From Thysanoteuthis rhombus (lineage: Eukaryota; Mollusca; Cephalopoda; Oegopsida; Thysanoteuthidae): DNA of 64,000 bases. Shown piece after piece: positions 1-12,190 of this stretch. The stretch's first letter is position 1, and every line of letters begins with the position of its first letter. The notes below the pieces were generated by a model that searched no databases, was not told the origin of the DNA, and worked only from the letters and a program-made list of their open reading frames with translations. A program made the position numbers and the translations under genes. The stretch is from positions 11,035,814 to 11,099,813 of the forward strand of contig OY735209.1 in assembly GCA_963457665.1 (NCBI GenBank), read 5' to 3'.

Positions 1-326
1 AATTATTATAAACTCATTTGAATTGTAGTCCTCCTCTTGGTTATAATGGTCAATGTTGTAACTGTTGTATCCTCCAGGCTTCTAAAAGTATCAGTTGTAT
101 TCAGTAACATTATTGGAATAACAGCGTAATTGAGTTGACATATTCCCTAGCATAGAGGGTTTAATAAGAACAGTCTACTCAGACAGAGTTAGAAATTCCA
201 AAAAAATTATTGCACCCGACTGGCACCCAAAAGAAGGGCAGAGAGTACAATGGCTAAAGACATTAACTATAATCAAGATGAGGACAACAGTTTGAATAAA
301 TCAGTATCATGTAGACAGATTTTTTG

Positions 327-358
<32 letters not shown>
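327..358. repeat. poly(A) tract, 32 nt
   Basis: Pure A run. Comparable tracts occur at 16102-16126 and 19191-19215 (A) and at 14087-14106, 38227-38252, 52572-52594, 55654-55681 and 60458-60485 (T). Confidence 0.98.
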
Positions 359-360
<2 letters not shown>

Positions 361-691
361 AAGAAAGAAATAGTATATAAATTTAATCAAATCATCCCAT
401 GTACCTAATTATATGAGCAAGCTTCGAAAAATAATTTTGTTTTTGAAACTATTTCAGTAACTCATTGGAGATTAAGAAATAAAATTTGAGAGAAAAGCCA
501 ATGACTTAAATGAATATATTGCAAGAAATGTTAGTCCTAATTCTAACGTAAGAATTAAATATTAAAAGAACTAGTCTATATGGAATTTATATTTTCTAGG
601 AATTGAATATACTAAAAATTCACATATATAAAAACACAATGTCTATCCATGTATTTCTTTTGGGGGGGGGGCTTTTGAATAAGTGGACTGA

Positions 692-889
692 AATGAATGG
701 AGAACAAGCAGGAGGGCTGAAATAAATGAATGGAGAACAAGCAGGAGGGCTGAAATAAATGAATGGAGAACAAGCAGGAGGGCTGAAATAAATGAATGGA
801 GAACAAGCAGGAGGGCTGAAATAAATGAATGGAGAACAAGCAGGAGGGCTGAAATAAATGAATGGAGAACAAGCAGGAGGGCTGAAATA
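692..889. repeat. 33-bp minisatellite, six identical copies
   Basis: The unit aatgaatggagaacaagcag plus gagggctgaaata repeats six times without a mismatch. Because 33 is a multiple of three, it creates long open frames with an 11-residue repeat on the minus strand. These have no start context or similarity suggesting a gene. Confidence 0.95.
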
Positions 890-1734
890 TGCAGGGGCAA
901 CAGTTGAATAAAGATAAATATCTTGAGTCAAACAATAACCCATTTCTAACAAATGTACATACAAGCTATACTCGCTTCATTGTATGGATCAATCCAAGTC
1001 CTTCTGTTTAGTGGAGAGGCATTGAATATGACTCCACAATGGAGGGGAGCTCCCTATCACTGGGCCACAGTGATCAGAATACACTTCATTAGAATTATTT
1101 ATACGGAAATATTGGTATTTTTTCACCATTTATAACCAAAGCAATACTTAAGTTGCTTTTGTAATGATAAAGAATTTTTTTTTGAATCAACAAAACAATT
1201 ATACAAGACTGTTTGATTCCACACATCTCAGATGTTTTTTGTTGCGTTTCCAGTTATGCTAAACAACAGAAACAGGAAGGAGGAGAAGGTGTGATGAAGT
1301 CATAAAAAGAACATCTATTCTAATTAATAAATGTATCAAGCCCTCTCCTCATCCTGACAGTGTTGCCAAGTATCATTTGTTAATATAACTAAAACTGTCT
1401 TGGGGGAAAAAAAAAAAACCCAAACCTAAGAATCAGCAAAACCTTCCAATGTCCAGCTAACTTTATAGCTAAAAAAGTTATATACACTCATTTAAAACCC
1501 ACTTTTCAAATACATTAAAGATACACTAAGACTACAGAGCAAAAAACTTACTATTTTAAAAATTTTTTTTTTACAGCCAGATTTTTAGGTGAACTATCTT
1601 CACCTTCCTCCTACTACTGCATTTAGAATCCCTTTGAAATTGGAAATCACAGATATGAATGTAAGGAAAGTGGATGCATCATTGAACTTAGGGTTCTTGT
1701 TTTATCAGAGGAGGCGTTGTCAACCTTTGTTTTT
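890..1734. other. intergenic, no recognised feature
   Basis: AT-rich, with short chance open frames only. Confidence 0.7.
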
Positions 1735-1950
1735 GATAAGTATTTTCTTTCATCTTAAGTTCTTTTTTTTTTAGTTGATTTTGGTGGCATCATCATTCAA
1801 ACCACCTGTTAATGGCCACTAATATACAGCATCAATCAGAAGATGAAGGATGAGCTCCTGGTGAGGCCAAACTCATATCCCTTATGACTTGAGATCCTTA
1901 GTTATCTACACCAGCTGCTCTACCAACTGAGCTACAAGAACTATACATTC
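1735..1950 (-). mobile_element. tRNA-derived SINE, shared-tail superfamily, Lys/Asn-type head
   Basis: Minus strand: the tRNA-like head contains tagctcagttggtagagc (D-arm/A-box region) near 1920-1940. The 3' tail at 1735-1790 reads ...caact...gaacttaagatgaaag, matching the tail of the other copies in this window. Confidence 0.7.
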
Positions 1951-1984
1951 GGCACAAGATTAAATCTGACCTATAAATCTACCT

Positions 1985-2268
1985 TCTATTCTTCCCCAAT
2001 CTCTCTTGGCGCCATATTTGTTATTGCAGATACTATGATTACTGCCACTTGATATAAAAGAGGAGAGCATACACTCTCGCGTGTCCCCCATGGAGCGGTG
2101 CATGAGAAAGGAACAGGTGCACAGTCCAGTCCTAGCCTGGCAAGATATTCTGTGAAATCTGTGGCAAAGCATAAATGGAGATGACTGCAGAACAATCTTG
2201 TTGCTGCATATGGCACCTGGTATTCCAAAACCAGGTCACCCATCTGGGTAATGACCAGCTTCAACATT
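1985..2268 (-). repeat. dispersed repeat K, minus-strand copy
   Basis: Reverse complement contains gcagcaacaagattgttctg cagtcatctc, atcttgccaggctaggactg gactgtgcacc and ctccatgggggacac, matching 33109-33316 on the plus strand. The minus-strand open frames here are repeat-derived. Confidence 0.65.
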
Positions 2269-2384
2269 GCTCAACTTTGGTGATTGTACCAGAACCGTTA
2301 TATAGTTGTATCAACGGCAGCAACATTATCCTTATTTCTTCCAATTTATTTTATTAGATGAAATGTTGACCATAATTGATTTTT

Positions 2385-2455
2385 TGGTCATGTTTTCTTA
2401 CATCTTGACTCCCCACCAATTTTTTTTTTTTAGTGTTTTTTTATCACAACTTCAC
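2385..2455 (-). mobile_element. SINE tail fragment
   Basis: Reverse complement of the shared tail: catcttgactcc...tttttttatcacaact corresponds to agttgtgataaaaa...gatg. No tRNA head is recognisable next to it. Confidence 0.5.
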
Positions 2456-5400
2456 TCAAACTTTCAATCTATGACGGAGAGTAAGCACAATGTGGATGGG
2501 GATATACTTCATCTAAAAGATAATATTCCTATATTCCTGTTAGACCTATATTTGAAAAAAAAAAAGAGAAAAAAGAAATCAATTTTCAATATTCCAAGAG
2601 AATTTTCATTTGAAAAAAAATTTTGACTTTGCAAAATACAAAAATGCTGAACTCAGAACATTCTCTTATGGTATCATAGCAGTTGGTTTTCTTATGTTAA
2701 GCCACTTCTATTTCTGTAGAATCACAGTAAAAGCTAAGAAAAAAAATGATAGGAAGAAAAAAATTAGGATTATTTTTTTTGAAAATGAAACTCCTTAATA
2801 TTAAATTCGTATCTGTATTTATGATTTTTTAGCCCCCCCCCTAAGAAACAAACAAATTCTGCAGCTGCTAGAAAAATAGGATAATCTAAACTAGAAGTGC
2901 AATCCTTTCATGGCAAAGAGATTCATATTATAGAAGAAATTATTGAACTTAACAAAATAAGGCTTTTAGAAGAAAAATAACCCTTAATCATTTGCTAATT
3001 AGGTTAAGAAAATACTAAAAAGAAGCTATGAAAATTTAAGAGTTTCATTTGAAAAAATATAAGACTTAAAAATCAAGTGTCAAACATTCAATGATGAAAC
3101 AACCACATTGCACCCCACCCCCAAAACAAAATGTTCCTTATTTGAAATTCACATTGAAAAAAGGATAATGCTGATAGTAACATAAATGATTCTATTGCAC
3201 CACCCCAATGGGTCGCAAAATTGGATAAGCTTTATCTGACAATGGTGAATTTAGCAGACAATTTTGGTAAAAGAAATTTTAGAAAAATTATTAATTCGGG
3301 TTACAGGTTTTGAGTGTTATCCACTAATTTTTGAACATGCAAGGACAAGGAATGATAAGATATGCAATGAACACAGGGTTTGCAGTGCGGGGAATAGGGT
3401 TTGATTGTTTACCTTTCACAGATAACTATAAAGGATTGCCAAATGTCAGGATCACAGTTTGATAAATGAGGCTAGGTTGCGTGTGGGAGCAGAAATAGGA
3501 GAAAGCTTATAGACATATATATTGTAGATATTTGAGTAAAGACTATGTGCATGTTTATAGGGTATTTCAAGGTGTAATATTGTTTGGTGATCTGTGTATC
3601 AAGTACTTATAGATGTTGTATTTATTTACAAAATAGTTAGTTAGAATAGCCGAACATCTTTTGAAACAATTACAAAGACTTGATGCCTTTGGTAGTTTCT
3701 TTTTTTTCCCTGTAGACTCCATGTTGAGCATAGGGCCTCATTAATGTGTCAGTAGTAAGCAGGTTTTACCGGGTGGAGTTGTTAGCCCCATGCCCAAAGT
3801 GGACTATCTTACAGTCGCTATGTGAGTAGTCTCAAGCAAAACTTATGGTTCACCAATTGCTTTCTGTGCTGGAACCACAATGCCAGTTGGTATATCTGCT
3901 TATGACACTGTCTAAAAGTACAAAATTTGAATCAATGTTTGCATACTGAGCAAATATTCCATTTACGTTCATCACAAATCTAAAGATATCAGAATTGATT
4001 GAACGTTTTGTACACAAGTTTTAATGAGAGGCAAGGGAAATAAAAATCCTGCTATAATTCAGCAAATGTCTGTCTATTTCTGTGTCATTGCATCTGAAGT
4101 TACTAATGGGACCCCGGAGTATGTTCCTAGCAAATTAGTTTGTTTTGGAGGGATCAGTTTTGTACTTGATAATGATAGGTATGAGCATAAAATCCTACCA
4201 GTAGGTGGTGGGGTGGGAGGTCATTTAGTTTCACATAAATCATCGATTACAAATTTGAATATAAAAAGACTAGATAATTGGAATAGATCTATGCAAAGTA
4301 TTTGATGTTCTAGGGTCGGATTTCAGGCACCATCAAATTTTCTTGTCAAGATATTCTTTTCATGCTGACCAAAAAAAACCAAAAAACATGATATTAACCT
4401 GCAAGCAGAAGTACTTTTTAGAACTAAGAGATAAAGGCAGTGAGCTATTGTGCTATCAAAATAGTCATTTCTAAGATCTCATCAGTTCATATGATTTGCC
4501 CATCTTAATGTTTTATTCCATATTAACTGAATTATGAACAGTAGTTAAGCAAATATCAAATTCATTTTCATCAAATTAAATTTGTTTGGCTTAACTAGAT
4601 TGTAGAAAATTTATTCAAATATAAAAATCGGTCTCATCAACCGAGTCAACTTCCTGCTATTTGGGGCATTGAACCCTAGTTCACTTAGGTAGGATTACTC
4701 TACATTCCAGGATTTTAGGCAGGGTTGCCAACCTAGATAGATAGTTTGTGCTTTGTTTCTTTATGAGTACTGTGTTGTTTTTCTTCAATTTGAGTAACCA
4801 CCAGAATTGGAAAAATCACATCTAAATTGGCAACCTTGAATTTGGGAGCAATATGCTACAATATGGCAGCTGTTAAGAATATTGAGACCATTCTGAACTC
4901 AAACAGTAGTAAGCTACATCAAAATAAAAAATATCAGAATTGTAAGGAAAAAGTGAGGATTTGTGTCACTTCCTGAGTGTCAGAAACTCAGGAAGAAAAA
5001 AAAAAAAAAATAAAATAAATTAAAAAAAAAAAAAAAAAAAGCCTTGGGAACCAAAAACAACTGAACTCTCCAAGCTTCACTTTCTCTCTTATCCTTTTAC
5101 ACAGGAAAGGATACCCAAACAGATGAGTTTAGGTAGAGGGTCGAGACGAAGTCACATGGAAAACATTAGATGTACAATTTTTGAAATGCCAAATAATAGA
5201 CATCATGACTTATTGAAGAATGGGAGGAAGAGGGTGGGCTGCTTAGATAGGAACTGAGAAAAGATGGAAAACTGAAGGAAAAAAAACCAAAAAACAAAAC
5301 ATGGACATCTCAAACGCTGTAAAGTGATTTATGTAATTTTCCTGCGTGCTGATATTCATATCCAGCAACAAGCCGAACTAATGTCGACAAAACATTCAAG

Positions 5401-8400
5401 TAGAAGCAAGTATGCATATATTTAACACACAATAATCAATAAATCAGTCGCCCAACAATGTTTGATATGTATGATTAATGGGGAAGTGCTGTGTCAAATG
5501 CATTGACAAAGAGAGAGATCATGTTGAAAAGAAAAAGAAAAAAAAAAAAAAGGTTGTATAAGAGATAAGTGTGTTTAACATCATTATGAGAGATAACTGT
5601 ATGAAGTCCTTGATTGTCAATCATCTGATACCTATATTCATCAGTAAGCCAACATCAGTACAGAAGTATTGTGAGGTTATAGGCATAAAAGAGAGAAGGC
5701 GATCAACAAACCTCTATTGATAATGTCTCAAAGCATAATCTTTGACCTGTTCCGCTTTGCCTGGCTGAAATTTATCAGGTAAGCACACAAAATTAACCAG
5801 TGAATGTTTTTTTTATTTCAGGAGCACTGAATGACGATTGAACACAACTAGTATTTAGTAAGTGCAGCTCGCTAACCACAGCACTTAGATGAACATAAGC
5901 ATGGGTGTTAGAAGAGAGAGAAAAAAAAAAAAAAATTTGTCAGCACTGAAACTCAGTGATGCCAAGTCAAAAAATATTTTCACAACTGCAAAAAGGCACT
6001 AAATAAGGTCAATGAAAGGATAGCCAAAAAGATGCTAAAAATGGCCAAAAACTAAGCACTTCCATACTAATTTAGCAATTTTCACACCGCCAATTTTTTC
6101 TTGTCAGAGATGGAATTCTGCCAGAAGACAGATTCAACACCTGAGCACCGTGATTGGAAAATGAAAGCTTTTTTTCTGTCTTGTTTGCATTCATTTCACA
6201 CAGGATTCTCTAGGGAAATGAGGGAATTCTTTTCTCCTCAGCTATTGGGAGCAGGGTAGGTGGAGCTCTTTAGTCCTGTAAGACAAGATTACTCTTAGAG
6301 AAAAAAAATCTTCAGTTTGGTAGATGCTATAGCTGGCCCAAAGCTCAGATAAAAGAGGGGTGGGTAAAGGTCTTTACTCAGATCTGTAGCAAGAGCATTC
6401 AAAACTAATCCAATCAATCCATAACACAGAAAAATATTTATCAATATTTTATACACTTTAAAATTTAAGACTACCATAATGGCTCCAAAAGGTTCTGTCT
6501 GTCCACCCAATATCTTCAAAGTTCTCAATGAAATTTTATGGAGATGTGGGCAATAGGCTATAGAAGAAGCCATTAAGTTTTGGAACAGATCCATCATTTA
6601 CCTTAATGTCATAGCTTTCAGTCCACACAGGTTTTTCATTTGAAAACAAAGGCCGTGACATTTAATTGTAAATAGTTTGAAAGGACTTGATCTGAGACAT
6701 GCTTCCTTTCCAATGATATAGAACATGACCATATTTTGTGAAATTTGTCTCCATCTTGGTCATGGCCTAGGATCAAAAATGGCTGCCACCTTTAAATCAA
6801 GATGGCCAAACGATCATTAACCAGCATGAGCCATCCACTTTGTTATGATCCTTACACCATGTATCAACAAAATATGAAGTGAAATTTAGTTGATTCAGAG
6901 GTGCATATGGAACGTAATCCAGCTGCTAGAGTAGTTGCAGTTCTATGCTTTACAAGGAAATAACAGGAAAAGAACAAAACATCTTTGGTTGTCTGTTCTA
7001 AAAACAATACAAATTTAGCTAGATTTAGCAGATTTATCCATTATAAACACCAGACACTTGAAAAGTAGCACCAATTTTAGAATCTTTACTATAAATGAAT
7101 AGTATACAACTTTAACTTATATACTTGTGTTGAGTAAGAAAGGGTTTTTTAAAAAAGTAATTCTACTGCTGGTCAATTAAGAGGGAAAGTTCACTCATTC
7201 CAAAATGATTGGTCTTGACCAATCCCAAAATACCTAAAGGTTAAAAAAGATTATCTAAAATATCCTACTTTTCAAGCTTTCATTCACTGCTGGCTATATC
7301 AAAACATAAATAACATTGAAAAAATCCAATCAAATAATTATATCAAAGTCATTTGTATGATGACAGTTTTGAGTCGGGTATTGTTCTACATGTAAAAATC
7401 TCCGAACCTTATTGAAAAGTGTATAAACGAATCAAATACCAAAAATATGTTTAAAAAAATTTCTCGAACACAATGGAAAATATCCGAATTAAGATATAAG
7501 ATATCTTAGTTGGTAAGGTCAAGATAACTTCGATTCTACCTTCCCTGTTCCTGCACATTGAATGAGGACCTTTCAAGTTTATCTACAGACGTATTAATAT
7601 TGTCACCTCTCAAGTTCATATCACCAGAAATCTATCGGTGAGTTTATTTCTGCTCAGTCTTCCTCTGATAACAATAATCTAGTTGACTATTTCTTAGAAA
7701 TCAAAAAAAAAAAAAACAACTTCTCAATTCAAACAGCGGTTGAGAAAGCCGAGATATACACGTGTCCAGAGAGACATTTTACTCGACTGGTCAAAGTGGT
7801 AGAGTAGAACCTCACAGGCTGATTGCGTTCCATGAAATCACTCGAATACGAGATTTGCTGATTAAATTACTTCAGATATTTCTGTGATTATATCTACAAA
7901 ACTATAAAGAAAATTTCTTGAACACTAGCAAAATAAACAATCAGCACATCTTCAAGACTAATCCAGACAATCCTAAAAAAAAACCAAGAATAATATCTAT
8001 CAATTTTAATATTTTACAATTTTAATATTTTACACACTTAGATTCAAGACCTCTATAATCGATTCAAAATTATTGGCCTTTTATAAAACTAATTTGATCG
8101 AAAGAGAAAAATTAAAAATAATTTGTTGATTAGCTTCCGATTACTCGGGACTGAAATTAGAATTTATGAATCCTACTGCTGCTGTTCGTAACGGCATTTT
8201 GCAGCAACTAAAAGTATTACAACTACTTATTCAAGGTGTCCTAAGGCAGGAATGGGATCAGTGCATATGACCTAGTTCTTAGGATAATAAAATTAGCCAT
8301 CATCGGCCACCATATTTAACTTGGTTAGAGTGAAAGTGTAGCCTTTTGTAATACAGTGACACCTCAATGAGGGCAATCAATTCAGAAGGAAAGAAAAGGC

Positions 8401-8799
8401 AACAAAAAAAAAAAAACAACAAAAAACAAAAAAAAAAACAAAAACAAAAAAAAAATCCTTGTCAGGTGAAAATTAGTGATGTTAATTGAAACTAAGGGAT
8501 TTCAGCAATTCATACAAGATAAAAATATTGGACCCCTAAAACCTTACTAGTAACCTTGTAAATATTCAATGAATACTAACAGGTTACTTAGATTTCATAA
8601 TTATTATTATTATTATTTTTTTTTCAAATCATCTTAACAATAATGGAGATGGGGCTCATAACCATGCAATATTCTTTGTAGAGTTTTATCGTAGAGATGC
8701 CAGATTCAGTTTTACGCACAAATTCTTGTATTGCATGGTATGGTGGACCATCTGCAGTAGTTGATATCTTAGGATGTATGGTTCAACTAGAAGGTACCC
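2456..8799. other. intergenic block
   Basis: AT-rich sequence with poly(A) stretches (about 4996-5040, 8400-8456) and one SINE fragment (3765-3820). The open frames at 4024-4305 (plus) and 6295-6597 (minus) show no known domain. A pogo-like terminus (TA, then CAGTGACACC) occurs at 8352-8363. No gene recognised. Confidence 0.65.
3765..3820 (-). mobile_element. SINE-like fragment, 'tttgcactaatgccc' family (3' part)
   Basis: gttagccccatgcccaaagt followed by ggactatcttacag matches 61205-61245. The rest of the unit is missing or unrecognisable. Confidence 0.45.
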
Positions 8800-8955
8800 A
8801 GAGAGAGTGTACCTCTGCCAATGCCTTTGTCAGGGGCAGGGAGGTAATCGTGTATGGATCTGCCCCAAAATGTAATCACTTCTGTAGCTTATTTCCTACC
8901 CTTCTACTAAATTTCATTTCTTTGGATTTTAGTACTATAACCTTGCCTATCTTAT
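8800..8955 (+). repeat. dispersed repeat with 'gtggatccgcccc' core, copy 1
   Basis: gagtgtacctctgccaatgc, then gtaatcgtgtatggatctgc and cacttctgtagc match the copies at 12.1 and 23.8-24.4 kb. The open frame at 8697-8957 across it has no protein similarity that I recognise. Confidence 0.65.
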
Positions 8956-9487
8956 AAGTTCATGATAGTAAACAGTCAGTTAAAAAAAAAAAAAAATAAA
9001 AAATAAATAAATAAATAAAAGGACTAACACTATAGTCTACTTGTGGGATATATACTCGGCAGTGTATGAGTACACTAGTACATTCTTAGTTTATTCTCAG
9101 GCTCAGGAGGGTCTATAAATATTTTGTCATTTCCTTGCTAATGAATTTGTTGGCAATTGGGGAACTCACAAACTTAAAAATACCCCCCCCCCTCAATTGG
9201 GACCTCTCACTAACTTAAATTTCCTTATAAGACTCCTTCGCTAAGAGAAGTAGCACTGTATTAGGCTTATCATTCATAGCATTTGCTAAGAGAAGTTAAT
9301 GGTAAAGCTTCCGTCTCTCAAGAGATCTCCTGTGAGAATATAAATGGCTGGTGACGAAATATTGTTTTGTTCTTTGCAAGCCTCTGTTTAGCAATCCTCT
9401 CAAGCTCCAAGACAAGAACTGTATTCTTACAAGTTCTTAAGATTACCCCTTCCACACTCAAATTAGACTTTCTTATGGTATTAGAGA

Positions 9488-9705
9488 TTAATTTTGATAA
9501 GCATTTCCTTTAATCTTGAAGCATTTTAGTTGCTTTTATCATAACTTATTCAGCCTACTAGGGTGTTTGAGAAAATAGCACAGATCAGAAATGAATAAAT
9601 TCTATGCAAGATTCAAATTCAAGTCCCTTTTACTTTGGGCACTGCTGCTCTACTGACTGAGCTAGTAGAACTCTTACAGCTGGCAGAAGATCAAATCAAT
9701 CCCTT
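9488..9705 (-). mobile_element. tRNA-derived SINE, shared-tail superfamily, Lys/Asn-type head
   Basis: Minus strand: the head with tagctcagtcagtagagca (A box) lies at about 9645-9665 and a degenerate B box gacttgaatttgaatc near 9610-9626. The tail gttatgataaaagcaact is at about 9527-9545, followed by tcaagattaaaggaaat. Confidence 0.75.
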
Positions 9706-9764
9706 GGAGAGAGAAGAAAAAAAAAAAAAAAAAAAAATCATCCTTTAATCGTCTGGAGCTATAT

Positions 9765-10230
9765 TGGAAACCATGGATCAAAACTGTACATATAGGTTTC
9801 TTCAGTTTTTAAGTGATTTCGGCTGGCTGGCTACGAATGTGTCACATGTGCAGTCTGTACCAATAGAACTAAAGGGCTGAAAGTTTAAAGATTCACTCAT
9901 GTTTAGAAAATTCCACCAAGAGGCAGGGCTTCAATATACAATGAAAGCTAAATTGGTCCCTTAATTAGGGTCTGGTAGCATTCATGCAATTTTTTTTTTT
10001 AATTACTACTTTTTAGTGATTTAAAAAAAAAAAAAAAGAAAAGAGAAAGTATATTATTTGTTGATCATCCCTTCAGTTTTTGACTAGTATAACCCCTACC
10101 CACCACACGAACATAAATAGCTCACTCTCAACATAGCATACTGCCAAAAGATGATGGTCAGGTGACAGTTTCTATCGAGTCATTAAACAGAACAGAAAAG
10201 TTCACCAGTTATAGTAGTAACAATATAGTT
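9765..10230 (+). repeat. dispersed repeat D, copy 1
   Basis: aaaactgtacatataggttt cttcagtttttaag, then gctaaattggtcccttaatt with gtctggtagcattc and gatggtcaggtgaca, in the same order as at 13.8 kb and, inverted, at 15.0 kb. Confidence 0.6.
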
Positions 10231-10796
10231 CATATTTATCCTTAATCAGACCACACATTGTCAACCGTTATTGATCTTTGATTTGTATTCTTTCATTCTA
10301 AACTTGGGTTTTTTTACTCTAATTCACTCAGACCAGTCTAAAAAGTACAACAGACTATGAACCATAGCTATCAATACTAAAAACAGGATGAAAAACCATA
10401 TAATCAAGAAGCAAGTAATGTTGGTAGGAACTGAAGTAGGCGTTATGAAAGCGTAGTCCTAGTAAATATTTGTGGAAATAGCTAATACACATACTAATTT
10501 AGCTTAATTAGCAACAAAATAAGTAGCTTTATGTAAGTAATGCACTTATCAGAGTAAGTAAGGTCTTGTTTCAGTCAAATATTGTACATATATACAAGCT
10601 TATATAAACTATCAAAGCCAATCATCAACTAGGCAGACTTCGTAGATAGGATGGACATTAAGGGCCTTTAAATTGAAAATACTCGAAGTGACATTCAGTC
10701 AATGGCAATTCAGTTTTAATATAAAACTGAAATTACCGATATAAAACGGAAAGAAAAACAATTGTATAAATGAAAGAATCTGAGTCCTTTTTCAGC

Positions 10797-10798
<2 letters not shown>

Positions 10799-10845
<47 letters not shown>
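10799..10845. repeat. (AT)n microsatellite
   Basis: Uninterrupted AT run of about 47 nt. Confidence 0.98.
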
Positions 10846-10851
<6 letters not shown>

Positions 10852-11039
10852 AGATATCATATTTTCCTTGAACAGGATGGAAAACTTTGAAAAGGTGCAG
10901 TTTTAGGATGTTTTTTTTTTTTACGTCATCCAAATATCAGCCCAATAAATAGTTAAGATAAGTTGGGGAAATTTGAGATGAACAAACAAGCACTTATCTT
11001 TAATAGACGAAACCTGGTAAACCAGGATTAATTTTCAAA

Positions 11040-11265
11040 TAGAATTTTTCTTCCATCTTAATTTTTGGTGCTTTTTATTGCAACTTACTGCTGTAAACTG
11101 AGAACCTGAGTGAATAAACTGTGTGGATCAGAAAGAAGAGCCTTCGTGAGACTCAAACTCACATCACTTTTGCCTGGGGAAAGTCTGAAGGCTTATTTAA
11201 TTAGATTAGATCTTCTGCTAACCATAAAGTTCTCGTATCCCTGTCGAAAAGAGCAGCCTGTTTGG
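11040..11265 (-). mobile_element. tRNA-derived SINE, shared-tail superfamily, degenerate head
   Basis: Minus strand: the tail gttgcaataaaaagcacc plus aattaagatggaagaaaaa is at 11045-11090. A B-box-like gtttgagtctc lies near 11140-11155, and the A-box region is weak. Same orientation as the copy at 9.5 kb. Confidence 0.65.
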
Positions 11266-11376
11266 TTGAGTAGGCTTTCCTTATGAAAATGGAGCACAAT
11301 CCAAGTCTCACCGAGAGATTATCCTTTATTTCTGATAAATGCTGTTTACTCTGCCATAAATTGACAGCTTGAGTAA

Positions 11377-11379
<3 letters not shown>

Positions 11380-11413
<34 letters not shown>
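11380..11413. repeat. (AG)n microsatellite
   Basis: Uninterrupted GA run next to a degenerate SINE head. Confidence 0.97.
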
Positions 11414-11415
<2 letters not shown>

Positions 11416-11650
11416 CCCCCACCCCAAAAACAACTAAAAATTATGAACTGGTGAGTTCTTGCTCATTTCCTTGTAATTGTTACCTAACTAATCACAGCAC
11501 TCACTCTGCTTTAGTACCAATGTTCTTTACCGAAGCAACTTTAAAATGATACTCTGAATTTTCTCATTCATGGATGAAGCATTGCTTCATTTATTTTGAC
11601 TAACTTTTACTTTTAAAATTAAAATTAAATCAAAAGTATCATATAAAACA

Positions 11651-11942
11651 CTAGGTCTCAATTGTAAACAATACGCATGAAGTATTGGTTGTAAGGAGTA
11701 AGGTTTGAGGTCTAAAATCAGCTTCTGCTTAACTATAATGCTCCTGTAGATGAATGGTTAAAAGCAGCCGGACATATATTGGACCCTCTTTGGCTAGAGG
11801 GTGTACGTTCAATTCCCGCCGTGAGAAGGCTCTTTATTTTCCGATCATGCCATTTAATTTTTGCCGTAAGATTACTGTCTGATTCAAAGTTGTGATAAAA
11901 AGCAACTGAAAGTTGAGATGAAGGTAAAAGCTAATCAAATGA
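11651..11942 (+). mobile_element. tRNA-derived SINE, shared-tail superfamily, Leu/Ser-type head
   Basis: The tRNA-like part at about 11739-11825 has gatgaatggttaaaagcag (A box) and cgttcaattcccg (B box). It is preceded by a 5' unit (ggtttgaggtctaaaatcag) also present in the 60.5-61.1 kb copies. The tail at 11881-11935 (gattcaaagttgtgataaaa and on) is the clearest in the window. Confidence 0.8.
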
Positions 11943-12057
11943 TAAACTTAAAATAAGCCAAGCATTTTATCAAGATAAAATTCTGTGCTTTGATGATTGG
12001 TTAACACAGGTCAAATAAACTGGAAATTACTCAAAAAGCACATACCTCAGCCAACCC

Positions 12058-12190
12058 CACTGTAAGTAATTGTGCCTGGATCTATCCAAAAATTCAATCG
12101 CTTCTTCTGTAGCACATAACCATCCCTACCACAAAATGTCATCGAAATTCATTGAGGACTTTCAGAGACTTCAAGTGGACACATGAACTG
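12058..12190 (+). repeat. dispersed repeat with 'gtggatccgcccc' core, copy 2
   Basis: gtaattgtgcctggatctat, cgcttcttctgtagc, and tcatcgaaattcattgagga are in the same order as in the 23.8 kb copy. Confidence 0.65.

Noticed and set aside
612-964. Overlapping minus-strand open frames of 85-114 residues with an 11-residue repeat
   Set aside because: They exist only because the 33-bp minisatellite is a codon multiple and lacks stops. All three frames are open and none resembles a known protein.
4024-4305. 93-residue plus-strand open frame
   Set aside because: No domain, no splice partners and no codon pattern I can recognise; treated as chance or repeat-derived.
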